Under the pieces are notes generated by a model, which saw nothing but the letters and a program-made list of their open reading frames with translations, ran no database searches and was not told the origin of the DNA. A stretch of DNA of 64,000 nucleotides, from NCBI GenBank assembly GCA_024867545.1, contig JANFNE010000028.1, positions 620,001 to 684,000 of the forward strand. The letters run 5' to 3'. Of the stretch, positions 11,674 to 21,923 are shown one piece after another (the stretch's first letter is position 1; every line of letters begins with the position of its first letter). Made by a program: the position numbers and the translations under genes. The DNA is from Phytopythium helicoides (lineage: Eukaryota; Oomycota; Peronosporomycetes; Pythiales; Pythiaceae).

Positions 11674-12740
11674 GTGATGGGGTCGGGATGGGAAGCGCGT
11701 GGAAAACGCAGGATTTGGGCAGAGGTTGACTTGAGGTTTGTATGTGTAAAGAGGCTCGCGACGGGTAATCAGCAGGCTTGGACGACATGATGGGAGGCAG
11801 ATGGAAGTGCAGTTTCGCAGAACTAGGTGGGGGTTTGACTGTTACGCTACCTCGTTTGGAGACCTGTCACTTGGTTTTACGGATAAGAGTTAAATATTGC
11901 ACCTTGTTCTGGGAACTAACACGGCGAGATGGCTGAAAAACAGAACCCATCCTTCTCGCCAGAGACAGACCACGCATACAAACGCCGAGTGACTTCCCTC
12001 CGTTGCAGCCGCCCACCCGCGTGATGCCCGTGCGTCACGCCACGCGGCACCACTGGTCTCTGTGCCTTCACCTCATCAAGCGTGCACAAATCTCTACTCG
12101 AGGCCTTGATGCCACATCAGTGGAGACTGATCGACCATCAGTGATCAACTGGTCCAGGCTGCCGGACTCCTTCCGAAAAAACTTGGTGGGGAGAGCTGGA
12201 ACCCGATGAGGGTCGCCGAAGTAGGGCTGAATGCTGAGTCGTGTGCTCCAAGTGCTTCGTCATGAGGCGCTATGGTGGTCACGAGCGTGCCAATAAAAAA
12301 TGAGTGAGGGTCAACTTCAACTTGATGACCTGCACTCTTTATGACAGCAAGCGAGGCTTGCAGCCACCACGACACGAAAATGCGCTCCCAAAGCTTAGGT
12401 TAGATCACTACAATGCCTGGTTTCTTCAAATCTTTGATCACATCTCAAGGTACACGAAAGTGGCGAAAGGAATATTAGTTGCAACCTTAGGTTTGGTTCA
12501 TGAGCAAACCAAACGAGCGCTAGGAAGTGAAAAGCACCATTGACTCGCTAGCTGAATACATACGTTGGCAACGAAACTGGAGAAAGATTTAGACCAAGCT
12601 AGGAGGAGCCTCAATCGAGCATCCAGCGAAATGTAGTTGTGTCTTGTAGACAAGTACGTCACTTTGAGATTGTGGGGCTTTACGCTTGGCCTTCCATGTA
12701 CTTCAAGGTGTACACTTATCACATGCACCTTAATGAGTGT
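11674..12740. other. intergenic, nothing recognised
   Basis: This stretch of about 1.07 kb separates the SulP gene (transcribed away from it, so its promoter lies at the left end) and the 3' end of the first M96-like gene. Short frames here show no family motif. Confidence 0.45.
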
Positions 12741-14350
12741 TCATGTCAATTTCTTCTGTTCGGCAAACAGCAATTCTTCGATTGCTTCTTGCTCGGCTGT
12801 CATTGACTGCTGCAAAATAGACATGCCAATGTCAATGAGATGAACGAATTTGTCTGTGGGAATCTCACGCGTGCTGTCCGTGTCCTGGACTTGGGTGCTC
12901 CAATAGGTCTCGAGAACAGAGCACGAGTCACCGGTAGATAGAGTCTTGCAGGGCTTGACGACACGGATGATTGTCGACAAAAGCTTCACGCTTACTACCG
13001 CCTCACCAACCGGGATGCACGGCTCGCTCGAAGCTGCAGTCACGACGACGACGCGGTCTTCTTCCTCATAGATACGTGAAGCATTGTAGAACGTCTGATG
13101 CAAGTTGAATTCATCGTTGGATGTAGCCACCAAGACCCGCAACGTATCGCCTTGGCAATCCAAAAACTGGTGGTCGAGGGGCATAGATCAGTCAATCATC
13201 TGAAACTCCGTCGGGCGTCCCAAAAGAGTAATGAATGATGTACCTTTGAGTGTGCTGCACTGGGCTCTTGAATTTGAAGATTCCCGAGGTGCTTCCACAG
13301 CGAATTTCCAACAACCTTCATTCTAAATGGAAACTTCATGCTGTTGATAGCGTCGAAGAACTTGCGCTCAGCTGCAGTAGAACGGCTTGTCACGAAGCGC
13401 TGACTCGGACAAGTGAGCCCACTTATGTTTGTTTGCAGCCACAGCTCGCCAAGCCTTGCAAGCTCGGGGTCGAGTCGCTCAGACAACAGCTGAAATGTTG
13501 ATTCACAACTGCCGAGAGGAGGGATTGGCCGTGGAACCTGCCCTTGAATGCGTCGGAGTAGTGAGCCGACCTCCTATTTCGTTGTCGAGGCGGGAGGGTT
13601 CGTTAGAGTTTCGCGATAGGTGGGGGAGGAAATTGGTCAAAGTGTACTTGCCTGTCGGTTTGGTCGACGTTTGAGATAGGTGAGAGAACTTCTCAGATGC
13701 CGGTGTTGAGCCAGCACGAGGCGGCGTAGCTCCATGTTCATCGCCTCAGATTTCTCGAGAGAGCGCTTTTGTCTGGCTGCAATTGAGGCCCACACGCTCG
13801 AGTCCTCGTTTACCCGCTCTTCGCTTTTGGCATTCTCAGCTCGATCAGCTGCAATCTGACGGGCGGCTTGTAGGTCGAGTTTAAGCCTCACCACCTCTTC
13901 TCTTAGCTGCTCGATCCGGGTCTTGCACGAAGTGCGCTTCCGACGTTGTGGCGCCACAGATATTGTCGATTCGTTTGTGGAGCTTGTCGACATGACTTCA
14001 TCCGTCACATCGAGTGGTGGAGAGCTGTTGACTGGTAAAACGCTGAGATCATTCACCCCCACCTTTGCGACTTCCATTTCCGGGAGGTAGAGCTCGAGTG
14101 GTAGCAACAGCGCGTCCAGCTCCTCTACGTCTCGTTGCGTCAGCATGGCGACCGCGACCACTCGAGCAACTTGATCGACAAACTCCGAATGTGGTGATCG
14201 ATCGACTGACTCATTGTAGAGGGATCTGTGACCAGTGGCAATGGACCGTTCCTGCAGCGCTGGTATGGCGTGCGAAGCAGATCCCGCGAGTAGATTTTCC
14301 GTCGCAATTTGCAGACCCGTGTGACACATGACGTGCGGTATGGGGTTCAT
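12741..14350 (-). CDS. M96-like basic coiled-coil / START-like protein A, three exons, GC-AG first intron
   Basis: The model is exon 1 14350-13652, exon 2 13573-13244 and exon 3 13166-12741, giving 484 aa with all phases 0. Exon 1 encodes an acidic leader, a basic stretch (QRRKRTSCKTRIEQLREEV) and a coiled coil, then a WASIAARQ motif and LRRLVLAQHRHLRS. This is the pattern of the oomycete family often annotated M96 mating-specific protein or bZIP/START-like. Exons 2-3 form the conserved C-terminal domain. Intron 1 (13651-13574) starts GCAAGT and ends ATAG: paralogues splice at exactly this residue, and only the GC donor keeps the frame. Intron 2 (13243-13167) is GT-AG. Role is unknown; the basic zipper-like start would fit DNA binding. 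It is the left member of a three-gene minus-strand array. Confidence 0.7.
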
Positions 14351-14466
14351 CGTGAGGTGAGCAGGAGTTCACTGTGAGTTGATCAGAGGCTTCTAGCCCA
14401 TCTCAGCAGGCATGCGATCGGCGCGTGCATTTCTTACGGAGGATACGGACGGTTGTCTACTGGATG

Positions 14467-15695
14467 TTAAGCGCTCCTCGAACAACGCTGTGCCATGAGG
14501 AGCTCCTCAATGAGCTCAAGCTCCAACATCATAACTTTGAAGGTGAATGTTCTCCCCGCGTCGAGGTAGCGCTCGAATTCATTCTCCGAGCACAGAGTGA
14601 CAGCATCCATGTTGAATCCCCGAGCACTCCAGAAGACTTCGACGACAGTCGAGCGCTCGCCGCTCGGAAGTGGTTCGCCCTCTCTGAACACGCGGAGCGT
14701 GGTCGAGTGCACCTTGATGCCCAAACTTGTCATGTCGACGCTGTCTCGCGACTCTGAAATGCCTGTCGTCGCAATGATGATTCGATCACGTTGGACATAC
14801 CGCCTCGAGGTAGTGCACAGCTTCTTTCTGAGTTTGAACTCATCGTCAATGGTTGACAGGATGAGCTGCATCGTGTCGCCCTGTTGCTCCACCAGCTGCA
14901 GATGACCAGCAAACTCATCAGTACCGCAGTGTGAAATGCCTGGCTCCTACTGATGAGCCAACTCACCGTGAAGTACTCTGCAGACGGGTTCATAAGCGGA
15001 GGATGCATGAGTCGGTACCAGCACGCCTCTTGCACCGCGTTGATCGCGAAGGGCACGATCACCTTGGCGGTAGCAGCGTACTGCCTGAACTTGACCGAGC
15101 TCTCACGTGATGACAGCCACCGCTGGCTCGCGAACGCCATTCGATCCATGCAGCTCCTGTTCCACACCTCATCCACTCGTGCGTGCTCGCGGTTCATATG
15201 CCCCTAAAAGGAACCGGAAGGTTGCCTCCAGCTCCCCAACCACAGTCGGCGCTCTTGGGATCATCCTGCCTTCGAACCTGCGCACCTGCTCGTCCACATC
15301 CTGCTCCTCACATAGAGTTCGTCAGAGCTCCCGCCTCCTCCAAAGCCTTGACGGCGCTCGCGTCGCACCGCTCGGAACGGCCGATTGACCACCAGCTCCC
15401 GGAGCCCACGCAGGTGACGCGCCTGGGCGAGCACAAGCCTCCGCAGCTGCACGTTCTCCTGCTGCGCTCGCTCCCTGCGCTGCTTCTGCCTCCAAGCCAC
15501 CGCCTCCCACACGCCGACGGCCTTGGGCTGGCGCGGCCTGCTGTCGTCTGCGCGCTGCTTGGCCGCCAGCAGCTCCAGCGAGAGCCGCTCCGCTTCCTTT
15601 TGCAGCTGCTCGACCTTCTGCCGGTGCGTCACGCGCGCCTTGCGCTCGGCGGCGGCGGGCGAAGCGCTGGACGACGACACGGAGGCGGAGCTCAT
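14467..15695 (-). pseudogene. M96-like protein B, one-base frameshift in exon 2
   Basis: Splice sites align with the intact paralogue at 24894-26100: exon 1 15695-15369, intron 15368-15301 (GTGCGA donor), exon 2 15300-14967, intron 14966-14896 (GTGAGT donor), exon 3 14895-14467. Exon 2 is 334 nt where the intact paralogue has 333. An extra base in the CCCCTAAAAG stretch near 15201-15210 shifts the frame in the middle of a conserved segment. Exon 1 has the basic coiled coil and the VWEAVAWRQ motif. Exon 1, intron 1 and the start of exon 2 are almost identical to the 24.9-kb gene, whereas the rest matches it at only about 60% by eye. It may be a pseudogene, or a working gene with an assembly indel; the residues on both sides are well preserved. 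Confidence 0.65.
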
Positions 15696-15898
15696 GGTGA
15701 CTACAGCGAAGTCGCGTCACCTCGACGTGATCGAGGAGTGCGACTCTGTCCAGTGTGTCCTTCTAAAATAGATAAATATCTGCTTTGAGTACACTTACTT
15801 CTTATAAAATATATGTAAATCATTTCATTATATAATACCCCGTTGAAGTAGATGCGTAAATAGGTGGCTCAAAAGAGGAGGCGGACGGGCAGGCCACG

Positions 15899-17336
15899 TC
15901 AGTGGTCCGTCGGTCGGCCGCCTGCCAGCAGGATCTCCTCGATGGCCTCCTCCTCCCGCGTCATGCAGTAGAGCATGTGCGTGAGCCCCGCGTCCACGAA
16001 AGGCTCGAAGAGCTGAGCGTCGCACTCGCTGGTCGCGTCCGCCGCCAGCCCCCGTAGGCTCCAGTGCGCTTCGATGCTGGTCGATTGCTCGCCCGTGGAC
16101 AGCAGCTCACCCGGCCGCAGGATGCGCACGATGGTCGTGAGCGCCTTGATGCCCAGTGGGGCCACGTCGTAGCTCGAGCGAGGCTCGGTCAGCGCCAGCG
16201 TCACCACCACGGTGCGGTCCCGCTGCACGAACTTGCGCGTCACGCTGCAGAACGTCTGCCGCAGGTTGAACTCGCTGTTGTGCGTCGCCAGCAGCAGCTG
16301 CAGCGTGTCCCCGCGGAGCCCCACGAGCTTGCACGATCGCATCGAGCCGTTAGCCTCGCAGCGCCACCTCCACGCAGGACTAGCGCTGGCCTCACCTTTG
16401 AATACTCGTCCGACGGGTGGGCCAGCCGCGGCTTGGCCAAGTGCGTGAAGAACGAGCGCTCCACGTCGGCCACGGCGAAGGGCACCACCATCCAGCCCAC
16501 GGCCTCAAACATCCTGTGCTTGAGCGAGCTCTCGCGCGTCGACAGCACCTTGCGGCCCTGCTGGATCGGCCCACGCATGCTCAGCCGCGAGTGCACGTCC
16601 TGCACCTGCGCGAACCCCGGGCACCATGCTGCGCAGCAGGAACTCGAACGCGTCGCCGCGGTCGTGGCCGAACGGCGTCTCCCTCGCGATGCGCGCGCCC
16701 TTGTGCAGCCGGATCTGCGAGTCGATCTCCTGCAAGCAGAGCCCCGTCAGCCCCCCGACGCGCGCCAGCTCCGCCCAGCGCCGCTCACGTTGCGGAACGG
16801 CCGGCGCTTGGCCAGCGCCACCACGTTGCGCAGGATGCCTCGCCTGCGCCGACACGAGCCGCCGCAGGTGCGCGTTCTCGGCCTCGACCTCCTGCCTGCT
16901 CCTCGCCTGCCTGCCAGCGATGCTCTTCCACACGCCGGGCGCCTCGGTCCCGCGCACTCGCCAGCGCGCGCTGCTGCTCGCGCTCCCTGCTCCTGGCCCT
17001 GGCCGCCTCCAGCTCGGCTCTCCAGCGCCGCCACCTGCGCCTGCGCACGCTCGATCTGCGCCTTGCACGACGAGCGCCTGGCTGGGCGCGATCTCGGTCC
17101 CGCAGCTGGCGTCCGGCGGCGATTCCTCGCCCTCCAGTCCGTCGGAGCTCGCGTCCAGCGCGGGAGCCAGTGATGGCAGCGGCGCCAGCGCGGCGTCGTC
17201 CAGCAGCAGCGCCAGCGGCTCGAGCGGGCAGCTCCAGCGGCCGCAGCAGCGCCTCCAGCTCCGCCTGCTCGGCCTCGGACAGCATCGCGCCACGGACCGC
17301 AGCGGGAAAGTCAGCGGCGTCGCTCAGATCATCCAC
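15899..17336 (-). pseudogene. M96-like protein C, several frame breaks
   Basis: Exons 2 (16729-16396) and 3 (16327-15899) have clean GT-AG junctions with 68- and 59-nt introns. Exon 3 is 429 nt, the same length as in paralogues B and D. Exon 2 has one surplus base in a G-run near 16613-16618. Exon 1 (about 17336-16789) keeps the expected order: acidic LSEAEQAELEALLRPLEL, a basic segment with CKAQIERAQAQVAALE, VWKSIAGRQ and LRRLVSAQARH. These pieces fall in different frames, needing at least five one-base shifts in very GC-rich DNA. Residues and splice sites are preserved but frames are not. That favours consensus errors in GC-rich sequence over old decay, though a recent pseudogene is possible. 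Confidence 0.6.
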
Positions 17337-18660
17337 CGCGCGGGTGATCAGCCCGACGCGTGTGACACGATTGTGTAGGGGTCGGCGAGAGCCCAGGGCT
17401 GATTATGGCAAAGCAGCGAGCCAGGCTTTGCAGCAAACACCAAGCCATGCCCAGCAAGTCATGCTATGCTGACCAGGATAGATACCTTTCACGCGACTGT
17501 CAACGTCGTGCAGAAGACTTACATCGCTTTGGGAATGGACCTATCTAGCGAGAGCCGAGGAGTTGCTTCATTACGGCCCCATCGACTCCCATCGGCTGGC
17601 AGCACTTCCAGTCATGCATGTCTTTCTCCGGGTCGTGATGAGCGTCCTGGATAAACTCCACCGGAGAAATTGCGGTTGCTCATGGACAGCAAACAACTCG
17701 AGGAGATTCGACTCGCGAGCATTCCCAATCAAACGCTTTTGCACGTCGAGAGCTCGGATCCACAACAACTCGGTGCACGTCTGGATGTCCGAGGCTCCCG
17801 CCTCCGTCTCGCTTCTGGGCGATGCACCTCTTTACCGACAACGGGTTGTTTCATGCCGGAAACGACTAGAGTAATTCATCTCACCGGAACGCACGAAGCC
17901 TGCATTTCCCACGTTTGGCGTTCAATCCGCTTCCCTGCAACTCGAGCAAGTTTCTGGTGGCGTTTGCGTCCCAGTTCCAAAAGTTTGCCTGGCACCGACT
18001 GCTTGCACAGTGCAAAACGTTCCTGTTGAGCCTGCGGACGCCCACCAAGCTGATGAACAGCATGCGTGGCATGCAGACACTCGCGCTTGCTGATCTTTTG
18101 CTCATGCCGGAAGCTAATACGAAAATGCTCAACACATCAACTGCTTTCGGCAAAATGGACTTGTTGGAGACGACAGTGGTGTAGACATCTGCACCATACT
18201 CGACCAGACGTTGTGCACCCGAGCCGTGGTTGCCTTGGGACTACATAATATCCAGATGACCCCATCATGCAGCACTCACCAAAGCCATCTTCTGCGTGGC
18301 TTGGTCGATGCCGTTCACATGTGCCCAACCCTCCAAGAGACTTTGAGCAGCATCCAGGTTCCCAACTGCACCAGTTCGTTGCAGGCCATCGGGCTCTAAA
18401 CGCAACCCACATCTTCCACACTCGTTTTTTTTTTTTTTTTTGACGGGATAAACACAGAATGAGCCCTCCAGCCATGTCGAAGGAGGGGCATGAGAGCAGC
18501 TCCATCATCTGGGGTCAATAAGACCAACACTCAGAACGCAAACATCAGTGCGAGTCACTCCGTCGATGGGTTGAGAATGGGTACATTCTAGGCATGCTTC
18601 GCGCTTGCGATCCTCGTCATTCCGCGATTCTCCAGGTCCACAACAAGCTCTTCCGTGGCC
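17337..18660. other. intergenic, with possible degraded coding remnant
   Basis: This stretch of about 1.3 kb lies upstream of both the M96-like C gene and the large ARM gene. It holds a 17-T tract at 18425-18441 and a possible remnant at 17670-18184, listed separately. Nothing else is recognisable. Confidence 0.4.
17670..18184 (+). pseudogene. possible KH-like domain remnant
   Basis: One frame reads GARLDVRGSRLRLASG ... PETTRVIHLTGTHEACISHV. This loosely follows the beta-turn-beta-helix pattern of the second half of a KH RNA-binding domain. A second frame downstream (17915-18184) is rich in helical hydrophobic residues and ends at a stop at 18182-18184. No GxxG loop is visible, the frame changes, and no start is clear. 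I would not defend this without a profile search. Confidence 0.2.
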
Positions 18661-21600
18661 ATGGGCGGTGTCTCGGACCGGTGGACGCCAGGGCTTATAG
18701 CGAAAGCAGCGGTGACGGAGTTGTCGACGCTGGGTGTGCACGCGGCGGCACGATTTCGGCGCTTCAGCATTGAAAAGAGCAAATTCAAGACTAGCGACGA
18801 AGTGGAGCGAGTGGTGCACGACTTAAGGGCGTTTGACAAGCAAGAAGATCTGTGGACACGGCTAGCAATGCTGGGGCGACATGTGGGGCTTGTCAGGCAG
18901 CTTCATGCACTCCTGGACGAGGCCGACGCCCAGGAACCGGAGGAGATGAAGCAGTGGGAAGCAGCCCTGGAGAAGGAGCGTGTGATGCAGGTTGCGTCTT
19001 ACAACATTATCCTGTCGAGATGCGGAGAGAGTTCAAAGCAAGAGAGCCCTGAGGTGAGCGCCGTCGAGAGTGGCAGCATCAGCGATGACCAACAGAGAGA
19101 GGCCCTTGTACTATTGATGCTCGCGCTTTGGACAGAAAACGTCGACTTGCTGACGAGGGATGAAGTCGAGATCACCAAAAGGGCCTTCGCCACTTTGAGT
19201 GAGCAAGCAGGCAGCATTGTTATCTCGCTTCCAAACTGGCTAGCATCAGCTTTTACTCCCAGCCATCTCGTCAATGACCCAACGAGTGCTGCTGAGGGTT
19301 TCACTTCATCAGAGGAGCACGTGAGGCTACTCGCACTTTTACTGAAAGTCGGCGACAGTGCACAGAAAGTCGCGGCTCTCAAACTTCTGAAGCAATTGAA
19401 AATCAGCGAGAAAACAATTGCAATCATCCCACCGCTAGTAAAGCTACTTGAGTGCGAAATCAAGTGGTGCCAAGGAGAAGTCATCGAATTGATTCTGTAT
19501 CTAGCACAGGACCACATACTTCGAGCTGCGCTAGTCGATTTTGGAGTGATCCCGATACTGTGGGGTGTATTTTGCTCAAGTGACGACAATGACAAATCTC
19601 GCGCAGAGGTGGCTCTACAATGCTTGTCCGAGGACGACCACGCGGCAGTGGTCCTTAATGCCGCGGAGGCTGTGCCTAGTCTGATTGGCCATATTCAAAA
19701 TGAAGATGTCGAAGCCTCAGAAATCGCATCGTCGCTGCTACTCGAGCTGGTCGAAGACAGCGAGTACACGGACTTGATGGTGAACTCCACTACTCTTGAA
19801 CCTGTCACCAAGCTCCTGGAGAACAATCAAGGTGGCCAGAGTCGCGCGGTCAAGTTGCTTGCAAAGCTGTCAAGGTCAGAAGCGGCTCGAGCTCGTATTG
19901 CAGCGGAGGAGACAATCAGCAAGCTAGCAGCACTAGTTGAGCAAGGTGATCATGACGGAAGGTGTTCAGCGGCTGTGACGCTTTGGAATTTGTACGAAAG
20001 CGAAGACCTTCAGCCACGTGTCATTGGCTCGGGCATGCTCCCAACCATCCTTCTAGTTCTGTGTGACCTAGCAAAAGCCAAAGCGCTCGATGATCTGTGT
20101 GATGTGACTTCTATGCTACAGAAGCTTGTGCAACTGCTCAAATTTGGCGAAGACGCATCAAAATCGATTGCGCTTGGCGTGCTGTGTGGACTCGTCGAGG
20201 ATAATCTCCCCAACTGGAACGCTTTTAACGAAGTCTGCCCTATTCCACTGTTGCTCACTTTTATTCGTGACCATCAGCACAACCGTTCAGCTGCTACAAA
20301 GTTGATTGACCTTCTCGCCACTGACCAGGGCAACCGAGCTCGGACAGTATCTGAAGGAGGAATTGGAGCTCTTGTAAATCTAGCTTGTGATGGGAATCCA
20401 GCAGAGTCGGCGGCAGCGTCGGCTGCGCTCAATTCGGTTGCATACGGCGACAAGAGAGCAACTGTGCTATCATCGGACGACATGAGCGAGATCTTGCGGC
20501 TAGTACAGCACGAAGATCCAGTGAAGAGTGCTGATGGCTTGTCTGTGCTAATCAAACTCTTTTCGGATACTGGGAACAGGGACACGATGGTGTCAATTGG
20601 GATTATTCCTTTGCTGATAACAACTATTCGAGACCATCCTGGCCCTCAACGAACGCAAGGGCTTATGCTTCTCGAGTACCTTGCACACGACAACGAGCTT
20701 GAGAAGGTAATGGGGAGCACGGGAGCAATCCCACCTGTGGTGGCTGTTCTTCGTGATGGTTCGCCCGAAGAAAAGGCTGCAGCCGCGAGCACGCTTCAAA
20801 GTTTATCTGTTCAACTAGAGAACAAGGTGTTGATTGCGGCTTCTGGAGGAATCGAGGCGCTCGTGGAGCTGGTTCGCGAAGGCAATGCCAAGCAAAAAGA
20901 GAATGCGCTTGCCACGTTGACCAATCTGTCGTGCCGAAGTGAAGAAAACAAGAAACGGGTCACAGCTACAGGAATAATCCCACTTCTCGTTGAGCTACTC
21001 GGTAGCAACTCGAAGCCTCAACAGATTGGTGCTGTCAAGCTTCTCCGGTGCTTGGCCAACCTTGAAGACAACAGAGTGCTCATAGTAGCAGCAGGAGCAG
21101 TACCGCTGTTGATCAAAACGGCACGTGATGGTGAAGATCAGCATCGCACACGAGCACTTATCACGCTAAAGCTTCTCGCGTTGAATTCCGACAACGAGGT
21201 ATTGATCGCATCAAGTGGAGGACTAGAAATTGCACTCGCACTTGTGTTCGATGGCAACAACGACGAAAAAGCAGCAGCTGCAGGCTTGCTCGCGTGCCTG
21301 TCGGTGAACCCTGAGCATAAGTCCTGGCTTGCTGCTGTTGGGGCAGTTGATGGACTCGTGCAACTTGTTCAAAATGGAAACAACGCACAGCGCCAAAATG
21401 CCATGGATGCGCTGTTTAACCTCGCAGACATCTCCGATAACAGGCAGCTCATCGCGTCGCTTGATGGCATTAGCGCCGTGGCTTCTCTCTTCTCTTCAGA
21501 AGATGCTAATTGCCGGCGAAAGTCCATGTCTTTGGTGGCAAAGCTGGCGGTCAACTCGGAGCTGAAGATGCTCGTCAATGCAACTGGTGTCATCGGCACA

Positions 21601-21876
21601 CTCATCGCGGTTGTGAGTACGCTTGACGTTGATGAGTCGACTCGTCAGGGAGCATTGGATGTACTTCATACTCTCGTAGATGACGTCGATTGCAGACACA
21701 CGATGGTTGGGGAAGGCGTGATTCCAACCCTTGTCAGCCTCACCACAGAAGATGCACCGAGCGATCTGAAGACGAAGGCGGCGGTGATACTCGACTCATT
21801 CTTGCAGGATGAAAGCCTTTGTGGTGTCATAGCAGCTAGCGGCTGGATGGGAAACGATAAAAGCCCGTCCGAGTAG
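18661..21876 (+). CDS. large armadillo-repeat protein, 1071 aa
   Basis: This is an uninterrupted frame from ATG 18661. The N-terminal 200 residues are helical and unlike ARM repeats (a possible regulatory head). From about residue 215 to the end there are tandem armadillo repeats with motifs such as GAIPPVVAVLRDG, GGIEALVELVREGN and GIIPLLVELLGSN. No catalytic residues, signal peptide or membrane helices are seen, so a soluble scaffold is the plain reading. The best internal match is the neighbouring minus-strand ARM gene: both share the order NGPQR/GPQRTQ, DELEK/NELEK, SGVI/TGAI and EEKAE/EEKAA along several repeats. The two genes are therefore paralogues lying tail to tail, with stops 47 bp apart. 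Confidence 0.88.
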   Translation: MGGVSDRWTPGLIAKAAVTELSTLGVHAAARFRRFSIEKSKFKTSDEVERVVHDLRAFDKQEDLWTRLAMLGRHVGLVRQLHALLDEADAQEPEEMKQWEAALEKERVMQVASYNIILSRCGESSKQESPEVSAVESGSISDDQQREALVLLMLALWTENVDLLTRDEVEITKRAFATLSEQAGSIVISLPNWLASAFTPSHLVNDPTSAAEGFTSSEEHVRLLALLLKVGDSAQKVAALKLLKQLKISEKTIAIIPPLVKLLECEIKWCQGEVIELILYLAQDHILRAALVDFGVIPILWGVFCSSDDNDKSRAEVALQCLSEDDHAAVVLNAAEAVPSLIGHIQNEDVEASEIASSLLLELVEDSEYTDLMVNSTTLEPVTKLLENNQGGQSRAVKLLAKLSRSEAARARIAAEETISKLAALVEQGDHDGRCSAAVTLWNLYESEDLQPRVIGSGMLPTILLVLCDLAKAKALDDLCDVTSMLQKLVQLLKFGEDASKSIALGVLCGLVEDNLPNWNAFNEVCPIPLLLTFIRDHQHNRSAATKLIDLLATDQGNRARTVSEGGIGALVNLACDGNPAESAAASAALNSVAYGDKRATVLSSDDMSEILRLVQHEDPVKSADGLSVLIKLFSDTGNRDTMVSIGIIPLLITTIRDHPGPQRTQGLMLLEYLAHDNELEKVMGSTGAIPPVVAVLRDGSPEEKAAAASTLQSLSVQLENKVLIAASGGIEALVELVREGNAKQKENALATLTNLSCRSEENKKRVTATGIIPLLVELLGSNSKPQQIGAVKLLRCLANLEDNRVLIVAAGAVPLLIKTARDGEDQHRTRALITLKLLALNSDNEVLIASSGGLEIALALVFDGNNDEKAAAAGLLACLSVNPEHKSWLAAVGAVDGLVQLVQNGNNAQRQNAMDALFNLADISDNRQLIASLDGISAVASLFSSEDANCRRKSMSLVAKLAVNSELKMLVNATGVIGTLIAVVSTLDVDESTRQGALDVLHTLVDDVDCRHTMVGEGVIPTLVSLTTEDAPSDLKTKAAVILDSFLQDESLCGVIAASGWMGNDKSPSE

Positions 21877-21923
21877 AGAATAATTTGTTGATAAAATAAA
21901 CTTCCTGAATTCGTGATTCCACT

